A DNA stretch of 52,645 nucleotides from Actinomycetota bacterium (GTDB taxonomy: Bacteria; Actinomycetota; Actinomycetes; Nanopelagicales; Nanopelagicaceae), in assembly GCA_014377015.1 (NCBI GenBank), contig JACMQL010000001.1:1-52645 (forward strand), written 5' to 3'. This document shows, in pieces, positions 24,019 to 33,494 of the stretch; position 1 is the stretch's first letter; each line of letters starts with the position of its first letter. The position numbers and the translations under genes are program-made. The notes beneath the pieces were generated by a model. That model was not told the DNA's origin. It worked only from the letters and a program-made list of their open reading frames with translations, and ran no database searches.

Positions 24019-24870
24019 ATGATGTCTTACCGTCCTTCAGAGTTGCGTCGGCAACGGGAAGCGGCAAGGCATCAGGCATCTCGACGTTCCACCCTCATCG
24101 CAACGGTCAGCACTGTTGCGATCGGAGCCCTTCTCGTTTTTGTAGTAACCGGTGCGCCCGGATTCGACCGCGTGCGTGAATCATTTTTCAATTTTCATTA
24201 CGCGAAAACGGCCCTACCTCATGTGCTCTCTGGGCTGTGGCTCAATCTTCGAGTGATGTTTATTGCCGAAATCTTCGTACTAATATTTGGCCTACTAATA
24301 GCTCTCGCCAGAACTTCTCGGTCCCCACTTCTCTACCCAGTTCGTCTACTCGCAGCGGCGTACACAGATTTCTTCCGCGGTCTTCCTTTATTACTTGTCC
24401 TCTTTCTGGTTGGATTTGGTATTCCTGGACTGCAGATTTCATGGATACCGAATTCCGCTGTTGTACTCGGCACTGTTTCGCTGATACTCACCTATTCGGC
24501 ATACGTTGCAGAAGTAATCCGCGCCGGAATCGAAGCAGTGAACCCTGCGCAAAGAATGGCTGCGCGCGCATTAGGTCTTACGCAGTCACAAACCCAACGT
24601 CGAGTGGTCTTGCCGCAAGCACTTCGAAAAGTTACTCCACCATTGCTCAATGATTTAGTTTCTCTTCAAAAGGATTCCGGATTGATCTCCGTACTCGGTG
24701 CAATCGATGCCATTCGAGCTGCCGGAATTGAAACTGCCCAATCTTTTAACTTCACTCCTTATCTTGTCGCGGGAGGGCTCTTCGTACTTCTGACAATCCC
24801 CCTCACTCGATTCACGGATTGGCTAACCCGCAAACAAGATCGAGCTCGAGTGCAACAAGGGCAGTGGTAA
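24019..24870 (+). CDS. Amino acid ABC transporter permease
   Basis: A 283-residue HisM/GlnP-type permease with a basic N-terminus, one helix at 27-45 and four to five further helices. The EAA loop reads EVIRAGIEAVNPAQRMAARA LGLT before the VVLPQALRK ATPase contact. The TDFFRGLPLLLVLFLVGFG helix is typical of polar amino acid permeases. A GGAGG ribosome site lies just before tandem ATGs (24019 and 24022); either could be used. Part of the binding-protein/permease/ATPase operon. Confidence 0.92.
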   Translation: MMSYRPSELRRQREAARHQASRRSTLIATVSTVAIGALLVFVVTGAPGFDRVRESFFNFHYAKTALPHVLSGLWLNLRVMFIAEIFVLIFGLLIALARTSRSPLLYPVRLLAAAYTDFFRGLPLLLVLFLVGFGIPGLQISWIPNSAVVLGTVSLILTYSAYVAEVIRAGIEAVNPAQRMAARALGLTQSQTQRRVVLPQALRKVTPPLLNDLVSLQKDSGLISVLGAIDAIRAAGIETAQSFNFTPYLVAGGLFVLLTIPLTRFTDWLTRKQDRARVQQGQW

Positions 24871-24872
24871 AG

Positions 24873-25622
24873 ATGACTTCGTCACTTCTCGAAATAAAGG
24901 ATTTGCGAAAGAGTTACGGCGACGAACTCGTATTGCAAGATGTGTCGCTTTCGCTTTCAGAACATCAAGTAAAGGTCGTTATTGGCGCAAGCGGATCTGG
25001 CAAGTCAACGTTGTTGCGCTGCGTCAATCTGCTTGAAGCAGTCGATGACGGCCAGATACTCCTCGCGGGTGAGGACATCACTTCTGTCGGTGTAAATGCG
25101 GATCAAGTGCGTGCCCAAATCGGATCAGTCTTTCAAGCGTTCAATCTCTTTCCCCATCTGACCGTTATCCAGAACATCATTCTGGCCCCTGTACTTGTGC
25201 ATGGCGTTTCCAAGGAAGAGGCAAAGGTTCAAGCACTTAAGTTATTGGAAAGGTTTGATCTGATCGATAAAGCGGGGCAATACCCGGATCTGCTCAGCGG
25301 TGGGCAACAACAGCGGGTGGCAATTTTGCGCGCGGTAATCAATAAGCCAAAAGTGCTCTTACTCGATGAAGTGACTAGCGCGCTAGATCCCATCTTGATC
25401 GCTGAGGTGCTCGCCTTAATTTCTGAACTTAAGGCAGACGGGATGACAATGATGATCGCTACGCACGAAATGGGTTTTGCGAAACAGGTTGCTGATGAAG
25501 TTCTCTTCCTTCATCAAGGGCAAATATGTGAAGTCGGAAGACCAGAGGATGTGTTGGTATCTCCACAAACTCATCACCTTGCCGACTTTCTCGGTTCTCT
25601 GCGTAGGGCGGGGCGGCTCTGA
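24873..25622 (+). CDS. Amino acid ABC transporter ATP-binding protein
   Basis: A 249-residue GlnQ/HisP-type ATPase. Walker A is GASGSGKST, the signature LSGGQQQRVAILRA, Walker B VLLLDEVTSALDP and the switch His lies in IATHEMGFA. The C-terminal FLHQGQICEVG is usual for polar amino acid importers. The frame is open back to 24819 inside the permease, but ATG 24873, two bases after the permease stop, begins at the conserved N-terminus. It powers uptake with the two upstream genes. Confidence 0.94.
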   Translation: MTSSLLEIKDLRKSYGDELVLQDVSLSLSEHQVKVVIGASGSGKSTLLRCVNLLEAVDDGQILLAGEDITSVGVNADQVRAQIGSVFQAFNLFPHLTVIQNIILAPVLVHGVSKEEAKVQALKLLERFDLIDKAGQYPDLLSGGQQQRVAILRAVINKPKVLLLDEVTSALDPILIAEVLALISELKADGMTMMIATHEMGFAKQVADEVLFLHQGQICEVGRPEDVLVSPQTHHLADFLGSLRRAGRL

Positions 25623-25630
25623 GTAAACCA

Positions 25631-26380
25631 CTATTTCGTCCGATGCACCTTGTGGGCTTGAGCCTGTGCAACTGGCCGAATAAGCATCGAATCAATATTG
25701 ACATGATGCGGCAGCATCACTGACCAACGAATCGTCTCGGCAATGTCCACATCCAGCAGCGGCTCGGCAACACCCTCGTAAACTTTGGCAGCTCTCTCGA
25801 CGTCGCCGTATCTCACCTTGGCAAATTCCTCCGTCTTGACCATACCAGGTGCGATTTCAGTAACACGAATTGGTTGGCCGTTAAGTTCTAGTCGCAGAGT
25901 TTCCGCGAGAGTTCTTTCTGCATGCTTTGCCGCAACATAGTTGCCCCCGAACTCATATGTGCGATGGCCGGCGGTAGAAGAAACAATCACGATATGGCCT
26001 CGACCAAAAGCAAGCATTATTGGTGTAATAGCCTTGATCATTCGCACCGTGCCGATCACATTGACCTCGTAAGTTTTTCGCCATACATCAGGATCGGAGT
26101 CAACAATGGTGGCGGAATCAAATGCACCGCCCGCGTTATTCACCAGCACTGAGACTGATTTACCTTTGAGGTACTTGGCTAGCGAATCAACATCGATCTG
26201 ACTTGTGATGTCAAGTTTGAACTGTTCAATATTCGAGTCTTCATCCACCAATTGCCTTAGGCGCTCTATTCTCCTGGCTGCAGCGATAACGTGATATCCA
26301 TTTTTTGCCAAGAGTCGCGCTGTCGCAGCTCCGATTCCACTGCTTGCTCCAGTGACTACTGCAATTTCCTTTTCGCTCAT
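25631..26380 (-). CDS. SDR, YdfG-like 3-hydroxyacid dehydrogenase
   Basis: A 249-residue classical SDR. TGASSGIG near residue 11, AARRIERL (the Arg pair favours NADP), NNAGGAFD, catalytic Ser in VSSTAG, YVAAK, and the ITEIAPGMVKTEEF-type segment (VTEIAPGMVKTEEF). The last is characteristic of the YdfG/serine 3-dehydrogenase group, which reduces 3-hydroxyacids such as malonic semialdehyde. The C-terminus extends past the usual end (AQAQAHKVHRTK). It converges on the amino acid transporter operon, and the following isomerase-like gene is divergent. Confidence 0.88.
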   Translation of the reverse strand: MSEKEIAVVTGASSGIGAATARLLAKNGYHVIAAARRIERLRQLVDEDSNIEQFKLDITSQIDVDSLAKYLKGKSVSVLVNNAGGAFDSATIVDSDPDVWRKTYEVNVIGTVRMIKAITPIMLAFGRGHIVIVSSTAGHRTYEFGGNYVAAKHAERTLAETLRLELNGQPIRVTEIAPGMVKTEEFAKVRYGDVERAAKVYEGVAEPLLDVDIAETIRWSVMLPHHVNIDSMLIRPVAQAQAHKVHRTK

Positions 26381-26455
26381 TTGGAAATTCTAATCCCTTG
26401 ACTTCACCCTTGATACCTCGTTAAATTCCACGTAAATCACCAGAATGGAGTCGCA

Positions 26456-27337
26456 GTGAAGGTTGGACTTATGTTGACGGCTTTCACTACTGACCCCCTT
26501 GAAATGACTCCAGATCTTGCACTAAAGCTTCGCGGACTTGGGATAGAAGGAGTCATCTGCCACCTTGGAATGGGAGATGGTAAATCAATTCGTAAACCGA
26601 TGGACACCAATCTCGACGACGTAAAGCGCGCAGGTGAAATATTTCTCGAGCACGGAATCAAGCCTCTTTCTAACTGGGGATATTGGGCGCCACTGTGCGT
26701 GGCCGATTCTCAGTTGCGAAAAGAAGGAATCAATTTAGTTACTGACTCTTTCAAAGTGGCAAAGGCGTTTGGAACAAATGTTGTAGTTACGGGGTCAGGC
26801 TCTAATTCGAACATTTCAGCTTGGTATCCAGTGCCGGAGAACTACTCACGTGAATCGTTAGAAAGATTCATTGACAGCTTGGAGCAAATCATTCCCGTCG
26901 CTGAGGATGAAGAGATGGTGCTAGTGGTGAAACCACACGTACTATCGACTGTCAGGGATCCGCGAATCATAAAGGAGATCTTTGATCGAATTTCTTCGCC
27001 AGCACTCCGACTAGGTTTTGATCCAACCAACATTGTTTCTCATGACTATATGTATGACACACCAAAACTTATAAGTGAGATGTTTGACGCCTCTGGAGGT
27101 CGAATGGGAAGTGCTCATGCTAAGGACTTCATTGTGGAGCCTCAGATGGTTTTGCGTATCACGGAAGTACCCGTGGGGGAAGGCATTTTTAATTGGCCCG
27201 ACTATGTTGAAAAAGCAAGTAAATACGCCATAAATGAATACATTGCTTTGGAGCACTTGTCATCTTCCCAGGTGAGAGCCGCCGCAGAATTTATGCATAA
27301 AGTAATCGCGGATTTTGAAATGACGCAAATCTCATGA
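26456..27337 (+). CDS. Sugar phosphate isomerase/epimerase-like TIM barrel protein
   Basis: A 293-residue xylose-isomerase-like (AP endonuclease 2 superfamily) TIM barrel. Metal-ligand positions can be seen in LVVKPH, RLGFDPTN, SAHAKDF and IALEHL near barrel strand ends. These enzymes act on sugars, inositols or sugar acids. It starts at GTG 26456 with a GGAG ribosome site and overlaps the following SDR by 4 bp (ATGA). The pair probably carries out successive oxidation and isomerisation of a sugar derivative. The nearby convergent sugar permease pair fits, but the substrate is unknown. Confidence 0.85.
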   Translation: MKVGLMLTAFTTDPLEMTPDLALKLRGLGIEGVICHLGMGDGKSIRKPMDTNLDDVKRAGEIFLEHGIKPLSNWGYWAPLCVADSQLRKEGINLVTDSFKVAKAFGTNVVVTGSGSNSNISAWYPVPENYSRESLERFIDSLEQIIPVAEDEEMVLVVKPHVLSTVRDPRIIKEIFDRISSPALRLGFDPTNIVSHDYMYDTPKLISEMFDASGGRMGSAHAKDFIVEPQMVLRITEVPVGEGIFNWPDYVEKASKYAINEYIALEHLSSSQVRAAAEFMHKVIADFEMTQIS

Positions 27338-28086
27338 GCAATACAGGTCAAGTTGCTATTGTCACGGGTTCGGGAAGTGGCATTGGTAGAGCCATCGCGC
27401 TTCACTTGTCCGAACTTGGATATCAAATCGTCGTTCAGGATATTTCCTCGCAACGCGCCCAAGAGACATGTGAGTTGATTTCATCACAGGGGGGAACCTC
27501 AATAAACGTTGTTGGCGACGTCACTTCACCTGCGGATATCGAGCGGACTGTTGCTGAGACGATCTCGATGTGGGGTCGCATTGATGTTCACATCAATAAT
27601 GCTGGTTTTTGCCAAGTTAAGACCTTTATGGATATCACTTTGGATGAAATCAAGAAAATGTTTGAGGTACACGTGTTTGGTACTTTTCTATTCACGAAAG
27701 CAGTCGTACCGCACATGCAGGCACGTGGTTATGGGAGAATTATCAACATTGTTTCGGCAATGGGTAATGGTGGAAGCGAATTCACTTCCCACTATCAAGC
27801 AGCCAAGTCCGCTCAACAATCACTCACTCGCAGCGCCGCAATTTCCTTCATAAAGGATGGAATTACCAGCAATTCAGTGTCTCCTACAACCGTGGACACC
27901 AATCTTTTTCATGAAAATGATGAGAATTTCAGGAAATACCTGGGCCATAGCGCTGGTGACGAATTGAAGCGCCGAGCCGCCGGAATAAGGACAACTCCAG
28001 TAGAGGCAATTGATATTGCCCGGGCGGTCGGATTTCTCGCCGCTCCGGATTCCTATCACATCAATGGACAGGTCATCGGGATCTAA
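27334..28086 (+). CDS. Short-chain dehydrogenase
   Basis: A 250-residue classical SDR: TGSGSGIG cofactor loop, NNAGF, IVSAMG with the catalytic Ser, and YQAAK with Tyr/Lys. DISS after the second strand (Asp) favours NAD. Coupled to the upstream isomerase-like gene by ATGA. It probably oxidises a sugar or polyol hydroxyl. It converges on the sugar permease gene, 11 bp apart. Confidence 0.9.
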   Translation: MSNTGQVAIVTGSGSGIGRAIALHLSELGYQIVVQDISSQRAQETCELISSQGGTSINVVGDVTSPADIERTVAETISMWGRIDVHINNAGFCQVKTFMDITLDEIKKMFEVHVFGTFLFTKAVVPHMQARGYGRIINIVSAMGNGGSEFTSHYQAAKSAQQSLTRSAAISFIKDGITSNSVSPTTVDTNLFHENDENFRKYLGHSAGDELKRRAAGIRTTPVEAIDIARAVGFLAAPDSYHINGQVIGI

Positions 28087-28097
28087 AATTTCCTTCC

Positions 28098-28871
28098 TTA
28101 TCCTTTAACTGCTCCGCTGAAAATTCCGCGTTCAATTGATCGTTGCGAAAGAAGATAGAGCCCGACGACTGGGATTAACATCATGACGCCTACAATTGCC
28201 GTCCCATTCCCAAATAGCAGTTCCACGCCCATTGGAAGGGTCGAATGCATTGGATCGCTGAGCAGAACTTTGGGCAACTGATAACTGTTCCATAAGCTGA
28301 TAAAGGAAAAGAAAGTCACGATCGACCACAACGATTTGGATAGCGGTATTCCTAAGTGCCAGTAGAGCCCCAGATCGCCAAGACCATCTACCCGCCCCAT
28401 GCCCACCAAATCACTGGGCATCGCGGAAGTAAAGTAGAGATAGGAAAGAAAAGCCCCAAAGGGGTAATAGGAACTCGCAAGTATGAGTCCGAATATCGTG
28501 TCATTCAGGTGAACTTGATCTACCAGAACGTACAGAGGCATAGCCATCGCCGTAATGGGGATTAACATCGTGACCAGGGTGATGACGATCATCGTCTTTC
28601 GAAATGGAATATCGAGAATTGCCATGACAAAACCAGCGGTAATGCTCGAAAGAACCGTAATTGCGAGTGTTCCCAGGGTGAAGACTGCCGAATTCTTAAG
28701 CCAGACCAATGCAATTCCATCTTGTGCATGAAATAGGTCACTGACGTTCTTCAGATAGTTTGGACCAGCCGTTTTAATCAACCAAAGGAAAGGCAGCAAA
28801 ACGACAGTTGTAAGTGCCCACAAGGTCAACTTTATAAGTAGCGAATTCTTCTTCTCAGTGAGTTGAGTCAA
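28098..28871 (-). CDS. Carbohydrate ABC permease (MalG-like), copy 1
   Basis: A 257-residue six-helix inner-membrane permease of the CUT1 MalG type. The EAA loop is present in the variant form MGRVDGLGDLGLYWHLGIPLSK, and the C-terminus LLSQRSIERGIFSGAVKG is the usual MalG-like tail. It overlaps the partner permease by 4 bp (ATGA). The protein is about 75 percent identical by eye to the permease at 50662-51435. No ATP-binding or substrate-binding protein gene lies next to it; a shared MsiK-type ATPase elsewhere is likely. Confidence 0.92.
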   Translation of the reverse strand: MTQLTEKKNSLLIKLTLWALTTVVLLPFLWLIKTAGPNYLKNVSDLFHAQDGIALVWLKNSAVFTLGTLAITVLSSITAGFVMAILDIPFRKTMIVITLVTMLIPITAMAMPLYVLVDQVHLNDTIFGLILASSYYPFGAFLSYLYFTSAMPSDLVGMGRVDGLGDLGLYWHLGIPLSKSLWSIVTFFSFISLWNSYQLPKVLLSDPMHSTLPMGVELLFGNGTAIVGVMMLIPVVGLYLLSQRSIERGIFSGAVKG

Positions 28872-29686
28872 TGCCGATCACCTCGCTTCAAGAAGTCGGT
28901 GCGCCGGATAAAGATGATGGCAAGGATTATGTTAGGAATCAACATGTCCAGCGCCAGGGCGGTAGCCCCTGGGAAATCACCCGTTCTGAATGCATAACTG
29001 TAAGCAACTTGGCTAAGCGACCAGTCCGTTGTTAACCCAGTAGACATTAACAATGTCGGTTCGGTGTAAATCTGAATTGCACCGACGATAAGGAGGATCG
29101 TCATATAACCGATGTAACGACCAATCATCGGGAGTTTTATCCGTAAAGCCAGTTGCAGCCGATTGCATCCATCCACTCGGGCCGCTTCCAATACCTCATG
29201 CGATATCGAGCGAAGAGAACCATATTGAATAACGATCCAACTTCCGACGCCAGATGTGAAGGAAATTCCACCGATAAGCCATCGAATATTGCCTGTCGTC
29301 CATTCAATGTCTGGCCCGAGAAGGGTCTTCCAGATCATCACCGCAATTCCGCCGGCCACTATTCCGGGGAGCAGGAGCACCAGACGCATAAAGGTATTTC
29401 CACGCATCGGAGTTGCGTCTAAGAGAAGTGAAATTGCGAGGATGAATACGATCATCAATGGAACGAATATGGCGATAAGAAAGAAAGTGTGCCAAAGCGC
29501 GGGTATTACCCGAAAATCTCCCAAGATTTTGAAGATGGTGCTATAGCCGCCATCCAAGTTAACCCACGAGGGATTGCGGACTTCAAGAATTGATGAGATC
29601 AGCGGAATAATCCCGCAAAAGAACATCGCCATTAGATAAGGCGCAATCATGACGATTGGGGCAAGTTTTATACGACGCTTTGACAT
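28868..29686 (-). CDS. Carbohydrate ABC permease (MalF-like), copy 1
   Basis: A 272-residue permease of the CUT1 MalF/UgpA type with six helices. A canonical EAA loop EAARVDGCNRLQLALRIKLP contacts the ATPase. Its twin at 51432-52250 has the same length and nearly the same loop. It is the upstream partner of the MalG-like gene. The gene before it on the same strand (126 bp away) encodes an MFS transporter rather than the binding protein expected for a sugar importer. Confidence 0.92.
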   Translation of the reverse strand: MSKRRIKLAPIVMIAPYLMAMFFCGIIPLISSILEVRNPSWVNLDGGYSTIFKILGDFRVIPALWHTFFLIAIFVPLMIVFILAISLLLDATPMRGNTFMRLVLLLPGIVAGGIAVMIWKTLLGPDIEWTTGNIRWLIGGISFTSGVGSWIVIQYGSLRSISHEVLEAARVDGCNRLQLALRIKLPMIGRYIGYMTILLIVGAIQIYTEPTLLMSTGLTTDWSLSQVAYSYAFRTGDFPGATALALDMLIPNIILAIIFIRRTDFLKRGDRH

Positions 29687-29811
29687 GGAACCCTTAGCCT
29701 AAAGGAGAATCATTCAACTCCTGGCAAGCGCGCATTCACCTCGCAATTGCTGAGACGAAGAATGTTGAACCTGTTCAATGGCGCTTTCAGTTACTTCACA
29801 AGTAGTGATCC

Positions 29812-31008
29812 TCACTCCTTATCTAAGGCAATATTCCCCGGGCGACCGGCTATTAAAGATACGCCCGCAAGCAGTACACCAATGCCCACCGGGATTGCGA
29901 GCGCGAGATTCCAGTTGCCAGTTGCATCAAATACCACTCCCAATAGCCCTGGAGCCGTAGCGGCCATTACATAACCAATGAATTGAGACATGATCGAGAG
30001 GGATCGAGTTTCAGAGGCATCTGCACTTCGCGTCACAGTCAAGAGCATTGCAATCGGGAAAGTAGTTGACATGCAAATATTCGCGATCGTTAGCCAAACC
30101 AGGAGGTGCCATCCACTGTCAAAAATGAGACCGGAAAAGGAGATGACGACCGCCGCCGAAATAACGACAAGCAGGGGGCGTAGGTCGGAAATCTTAGCGG
30201 CGTAGTGGGGCGCGGCAATACCGATTATGGAACCGATGAATCCGGTAATTGATACGAGGAATCCCGCCTGACTTAGCGTGAAGCCCTTATCAACAAAAAT
30301 TGTAGGGAACCACGTTGCTGTTCCATAAAACAACATTGACTGGAGGCCGAAGAATATGGCAATGCTCCATGCGCCAACGTCTCGGAGAAGTACTCTATGA
30401 AATGTGCGAGAAACTTGTACCGGCGCTGCGCCTTTATCTCGAATATTCATGACGATCCACCACACGGACGAAATTAGACCAAGTGCTATCCAAGGCAACA
30501 TCGAAAGGCGCCACCCAAATCCTGTCGCTTCTGCCAGAGGAACCGCCACCGCCATAGATAAGGCAGCAAATACCCCCATAATCGCTATATAAATTCCGGT
30601 TATCAGTCCTGAAAATTGGGGTGCATGTTCTTTCACCCATACTGGTAACACGAAGTTCAAAATCGCGATGGCGATTCCAACTGCCAAGGATGACACGTAT
30701 AAAATCGCCACGTTTCCAACTGCGCGAATCATCATGGCTCCCGTTAAAAGGCTCAAAGCCGACGCAATGATGCGGTTAGTACTGCCGATTCGGCCAGCCA
30801 ACGGCATCAAAAAGGCGCTGGCGGCAAAACATAAAACCGGGAATGCAGTAAGAAAAGAAAGTTGAACCGAACTCAAGTGGTACTGATCTCGCAAGATTGG
30901 TATCAGTGGGTTCATTACGGTGATACCTGCCCGCATATTTATGGCGGCAACGAAGATCGGTAATCCCTTATGGATTGCCTCACGATTATTGATCCAGACC
31001 TGCGACAC
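29812..31008 (-). CDS. MFS transporter (CynX/NimT-like)
   Basis: A 398-residue twelve-helix major facilitator. Signatures are FLMPLAGRIGSTNRIIA between helices 2 and 3 (GxxxxR type), an internal loop near residue 190 (NIRDKGAAPVQVSRTFHR) and GFIGSIIGIAAPHYAAKISD in the second half. It resembles the CynX/NimT cyanate/nitroimidazole group, but the substrate cannot be read. The start is a GTG preceded by a GGA and a TAGGCT -10-like box six bases away, so it may be leaderless. The 5' end partly overlaps the upstream reading frame of the divergent DinB gene. Confidence 0.88.
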   Translation of the reverse strand: MSQVWINNREAIHKGLPIFVAAINMRAGITVMNPLIPILRDQYHLSSVQLSFLTAFPVLCFAASAFLMPLAGRIGSTNRIIASALSLLTGAMMIRAVGNVAILYVSSLAVGIAIAILNFVLPVWVKEHAPQFSGLITGIYIAIMGVFAALSMAVAVPLAEATGFGWRLSMLPWIALGLISSVWWIVMNIRDKGAAPVQVSRTFHRVLLRDVGAWSIAIFFGLQSMLFYGTATWFPTIFVDKGFTLSQAGFLVSITGFIGSIIGIAAPHYAAKISDLRPLLVVISAAVVISFSGLIFDSGWHLLVWLTIANICMSTTFPIAMLLTVTRSADASETRSLSIMSQFIGYVMAATAPGLLGVVFDATGNWNLALAIPVGIGVLLAGVSLIAGRPGNIALDKE

Positions 31009-31072
31009 TCCGAGAGCCTATCGACTGCATCAGATTGATGCTAAGTCATCATGCCTCGATTATTCTTATCCA

Positions 31073-31567
31073 GTGCCCTCCACTTCGCACCGTGCACTGC
31101 GCCATATGGCGTGGGCCAATCAAAAAGTCTATGCCTCAATGCAGTCACTTCCCGATGAGGCGCTGTCGGCCTATCTCGTCAATCCAGAGTGGACCGCTGG
31201 AATTATTTTGCATCACATTGCAAATGGATGCGACTGGTTTTCTTACTGCCTCACCCAAGCGAAGTGGACGGACATTAAAATTCCGACATCGATGTCTGAA
31301 GTCACAGATATCGCGAAATTAGTCGAAACACTAGACGCGCGAATTCTCACTCAAGCAGATTTGCCGGACGAGTCTGTCACAATTCAAGAAGAGGGTCAGA
31401 GTTGGCAAGCTTTGCGGTCAACAATCTTGGCGCAGTCCGTTCATCATGCGACAGAACATCGAGCCCAACTTATCGATGCACTTGAATACAAAGGCTTCAA
31501 GCCCATAAATCTCGACTCGATTGATTTATGGGCCTTCGCACGATTTGAAAGAATTGAGACTAATTAA
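31073..31567 (+). CDS. DinB-like metal-binding protein, second copy
   Basis: A 164-residue DinB/YfiT fold protein. LRHMAWANQKVYAS starts the first helix, ILHHIANG follows, and QSVHHATEHRAQLIDAL carries the last metal-ligand histidines. It ends IDLWAFAR, like the DinB protein at 10958-11467. The frame is open back to 30920 within the MFS gene. GTG 31073 is preferred because TATTCT lies six bases before it, a leaderless layout, and the paralogue starts at the same place. Function unknown; some family members use mycothiol-like thiols. Confidence 0.8.
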   Translation: MPSTSHRALRHMAWANQKVYASMQSLPDEALSAYLVNPEWTAGIILHHIANGCDWFSYCLTQAKWTDIKIPTSMSEVTDIAKLVETLDARILTQADLPDESVTIQEEGQSWQALRSTILAQSVHHATEHRAQLIDALEYKGFKPINLDSIDLWAFARFERIETN

Positions 31568-31983
31568 CCAACGGTAAGGATGATTGGAACTGCGGCAAGT
31601 GCCTTGCTAACTGGACAACCAACCTTGGCGGCTTCTGCTGCGGTCTTGAAACCTGCGGCATCAAGTCCTGGAACGTCTCCACTCACATGAAGCCGAATCT
31701 CTGTGATACCAGTACCGGGTACAAAATCTACTTCCGCAGAAGTTCGAAGTTCTGTTGCGGGATTTCCTTCCTTAGCAAGACCGTGCGAGAGTGCCATTGA
31801 AAAGCACGTGGCGTGCGCTGCAGCTAACAACTCTTCTGGGCTGGTTACGCCGTTTGGCTCTGCGCTTCGTGCCGGCCACGAGACTTCGAATGTACCCGTA
31901 TTTGATGAAACGAGACTTACCCGCCCGCTTCCTTCCATAAGGCTGCCGTTCCATACCGCTGATGCTTTACGTGTTGTTGCCAT
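31564..31983 (-). CDS. OsmC family peroxiredoxin
   Basis: A 139-residue OsmC/Ohr family protein of normal length. The two redox cysteines are seen in AAHATCFSMALS and KVGCPVSKAL, the OsmC spacing. SPEELLAAAHA is the family's signature. It reduces organic hydroperoxides through a thiol cycle in the cytoplasm. An AAGGGGGAAAT ribosome site precedes ATG. It converges on the DinB gene with a 4-bp overlap and is divergent from xylulokinase. Confidence 0.93.
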   Translation of the reverse strand: MATTRKASAVWNGSLMEGSGRVSLVSSNTGTFEVSWPARSAEPNGVTSPEELLAAAHATCFSMALSHGLAKEGNPATELRTSAEVDFVPGTGITEIRLHVSGDVPGLDAAGFKTAAEAAKVGCPVSKALAAVPIILTVG

Positions 31984-32058
31984 ATTTCCCCCTTAGTAAT
32001 TGATCCATAAAGTACACCGAATTAGCCAGAGTCACGCCATAAAGAATATCTTTGCCCC

Positions 32059-33468
32059 ATGGTTAGGCGAAAATTGGTCGTTGGTGTTGATTCGTCAACG
32101 CAATCCGTCAAAGTTGTTGTTCGGGACGCGCAGACTGGAGAACTAATCCGCCAAGCCCGCGAGGTTCACCCAGATGGAACAGAAATAGATCCAGAAATCT
32201 GGCTCAGAGCACTCAATAAGGCGCTCCTTGAAGCCGCAGCACTTGAGCATGTGGACGCAATTTCGGTGGCGGGGCAGCAACACGGGATGATCGCCCTTGA
32301 TTCGACCGGCAAGGTCATTCGCGATGCCCTGCTGTGGAATGACATTCGGTCAGCACAATCAGCTAGCGATTTGAATTCCGAACTCGGTGGCAAAGTGGCC
32401 ACTTCCCGCAAAACTGGCTCCGTCCTTGTTGCCTCATTCACTGCGGCAAAAGTGCGATGGATGTCGGATCACGAACCCGAAAATGCATCGCGCGTTGCCA
32501 GCATCGCCCTTCCCCATGATTGGCTTTCTTGGCAGTTGCAGGGCGCATCAGATTTCACCACTCTCTTCACTGATCGCAGTGACGCATCTGGTACTGGCTA
32601 CTTCGATCCGACAACGTCTCACTACCTTGATGAAGTCTTCTCGCTGGCGCTTCGCCGAGATGGAAAATTTGCACTTCCAAGAATTGCCGGCCCCCACGAA
32701 TTTGCTGGGGTAACGAAGCATGGAATTCCGATGGCAGCAGGTGCCGGTGACAACGCGGCGGCTGCGCTTGGGGTCCAAGCAAAAGTTGGGGATGTAGTTG
32801 TTTCCCTCGGCACTAGTGGTACGGCATTTGCCGTTTCAAACACACCCACTCAAGACCCGAGCGGCGAAGTGGCAGGATTTGCCGATGCAACGGGTCGCTT
32901 TCTCCCCTTGGTTTGCACTCTAAATGCCGCACGGATTCTAGATGCCGCAATGCGAATTCTCGGCGCTAGCCACGACGAAGTTGGCGAGCTTGCCCTTACT
33001 TCTAAACCTGGGGCTAACGGACTTTCCCTTCTTCCTTACTTCGAAGGTGAGCGAACACCCAACCGTCCAGATGCTCGCGGAGTTTTTAGCGGTATGAACT
33101 CGTCGAACTCGAACCGTCCAGATATCGCTCGCGCGATGATAGAAGGCATGTTGTGCGGTCTCGTCGACGCAGTTGACTCGCTAGTGAATCTCGGAGTGGA
33201 TGTAAATCGGATTATTCTTATCGGTGGAGGAGCAAGAAATCCGGCAGTACCTTCAATCGCCAGTTCGCTATTCGGTCGTGAAATTGTCGTACCACCCCAG
33301 GGTGAGTATGTGGCTGATGGGGCGGCGCGCCAAGCCGCTTGGGCATTGCTTGGTGGGGCGGAACCTCCGCAATGGAATGTCGGGGTAGGTGTACGCGTGA
33401 ATAGTTCGGCTACTCCAGAAGTTGTCGAGCAGTTCCGAGTACTACGCGATGACACTGCGAAGTGGTGA
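32059..33468 (+). CDS. xylB: Xylulokinase
   Basis: A 469-residue FGGY sugar kinase. VVGVDSSTQSVKVVVRD is the first phosphate loop, AISVAGQQHGMIALD is the xylulose-specific substrate strand (QQHG), and VSLGTSGTAFAVS and ILIGGGARNPAVPSIAS are the second-lobe ATP motifs. It phosphorylates D-xylulose for the pentose phosphate pathway. No xylose isomerase adjoins it; the TIM-barrel protein at 26456 is only distantly similar in fold. There is no ribosome site; AATATCT about ten bases before ATG suggests a leaderless message. Confidence 0.92.
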   Translation: MVRRKLVVGVDSSTQSVKVVVRDAQTGELIRQAREVHPDGTEIDPEIWLRALNKALLEAAALEHVDAISVAGQQHGMIALDSTGKVIRDALLWNDIRSAQSASDLNSELGGKVATSRKTGSVLVASFTAAKVRWMSDHEPENASRVASIALPHDWLSWQLQGASDFTTLFTDRSDASGTGYFDPTTSHYLDEVFSLALRRDGKFALPRIAGPHEFAGVTKHGIPMAAGAGDNAAAALGVQAKVGDVVVSLGTSGTAFAVSNTPTQDPSGEVAGFADATGRFLPLVCTLNAARILDAAMRILGASHDEVGELALTSKPGANGLSLLPYFEGERTPNRPDARGVFSGMNSSNSNRPDIARAMIEGMLCGLVDAVDSLVNLGVDVNRIILIGGGARNPAVPSIASSLFGREIVVPPQGEYVADGAARQAAWALLGGAEPPQWNVGVGVRVNSSATPEVVEQFRVLRDDTAKW

Positions 33469-33494
33469 AGATATACGGAAGTATCGTGCGACGC

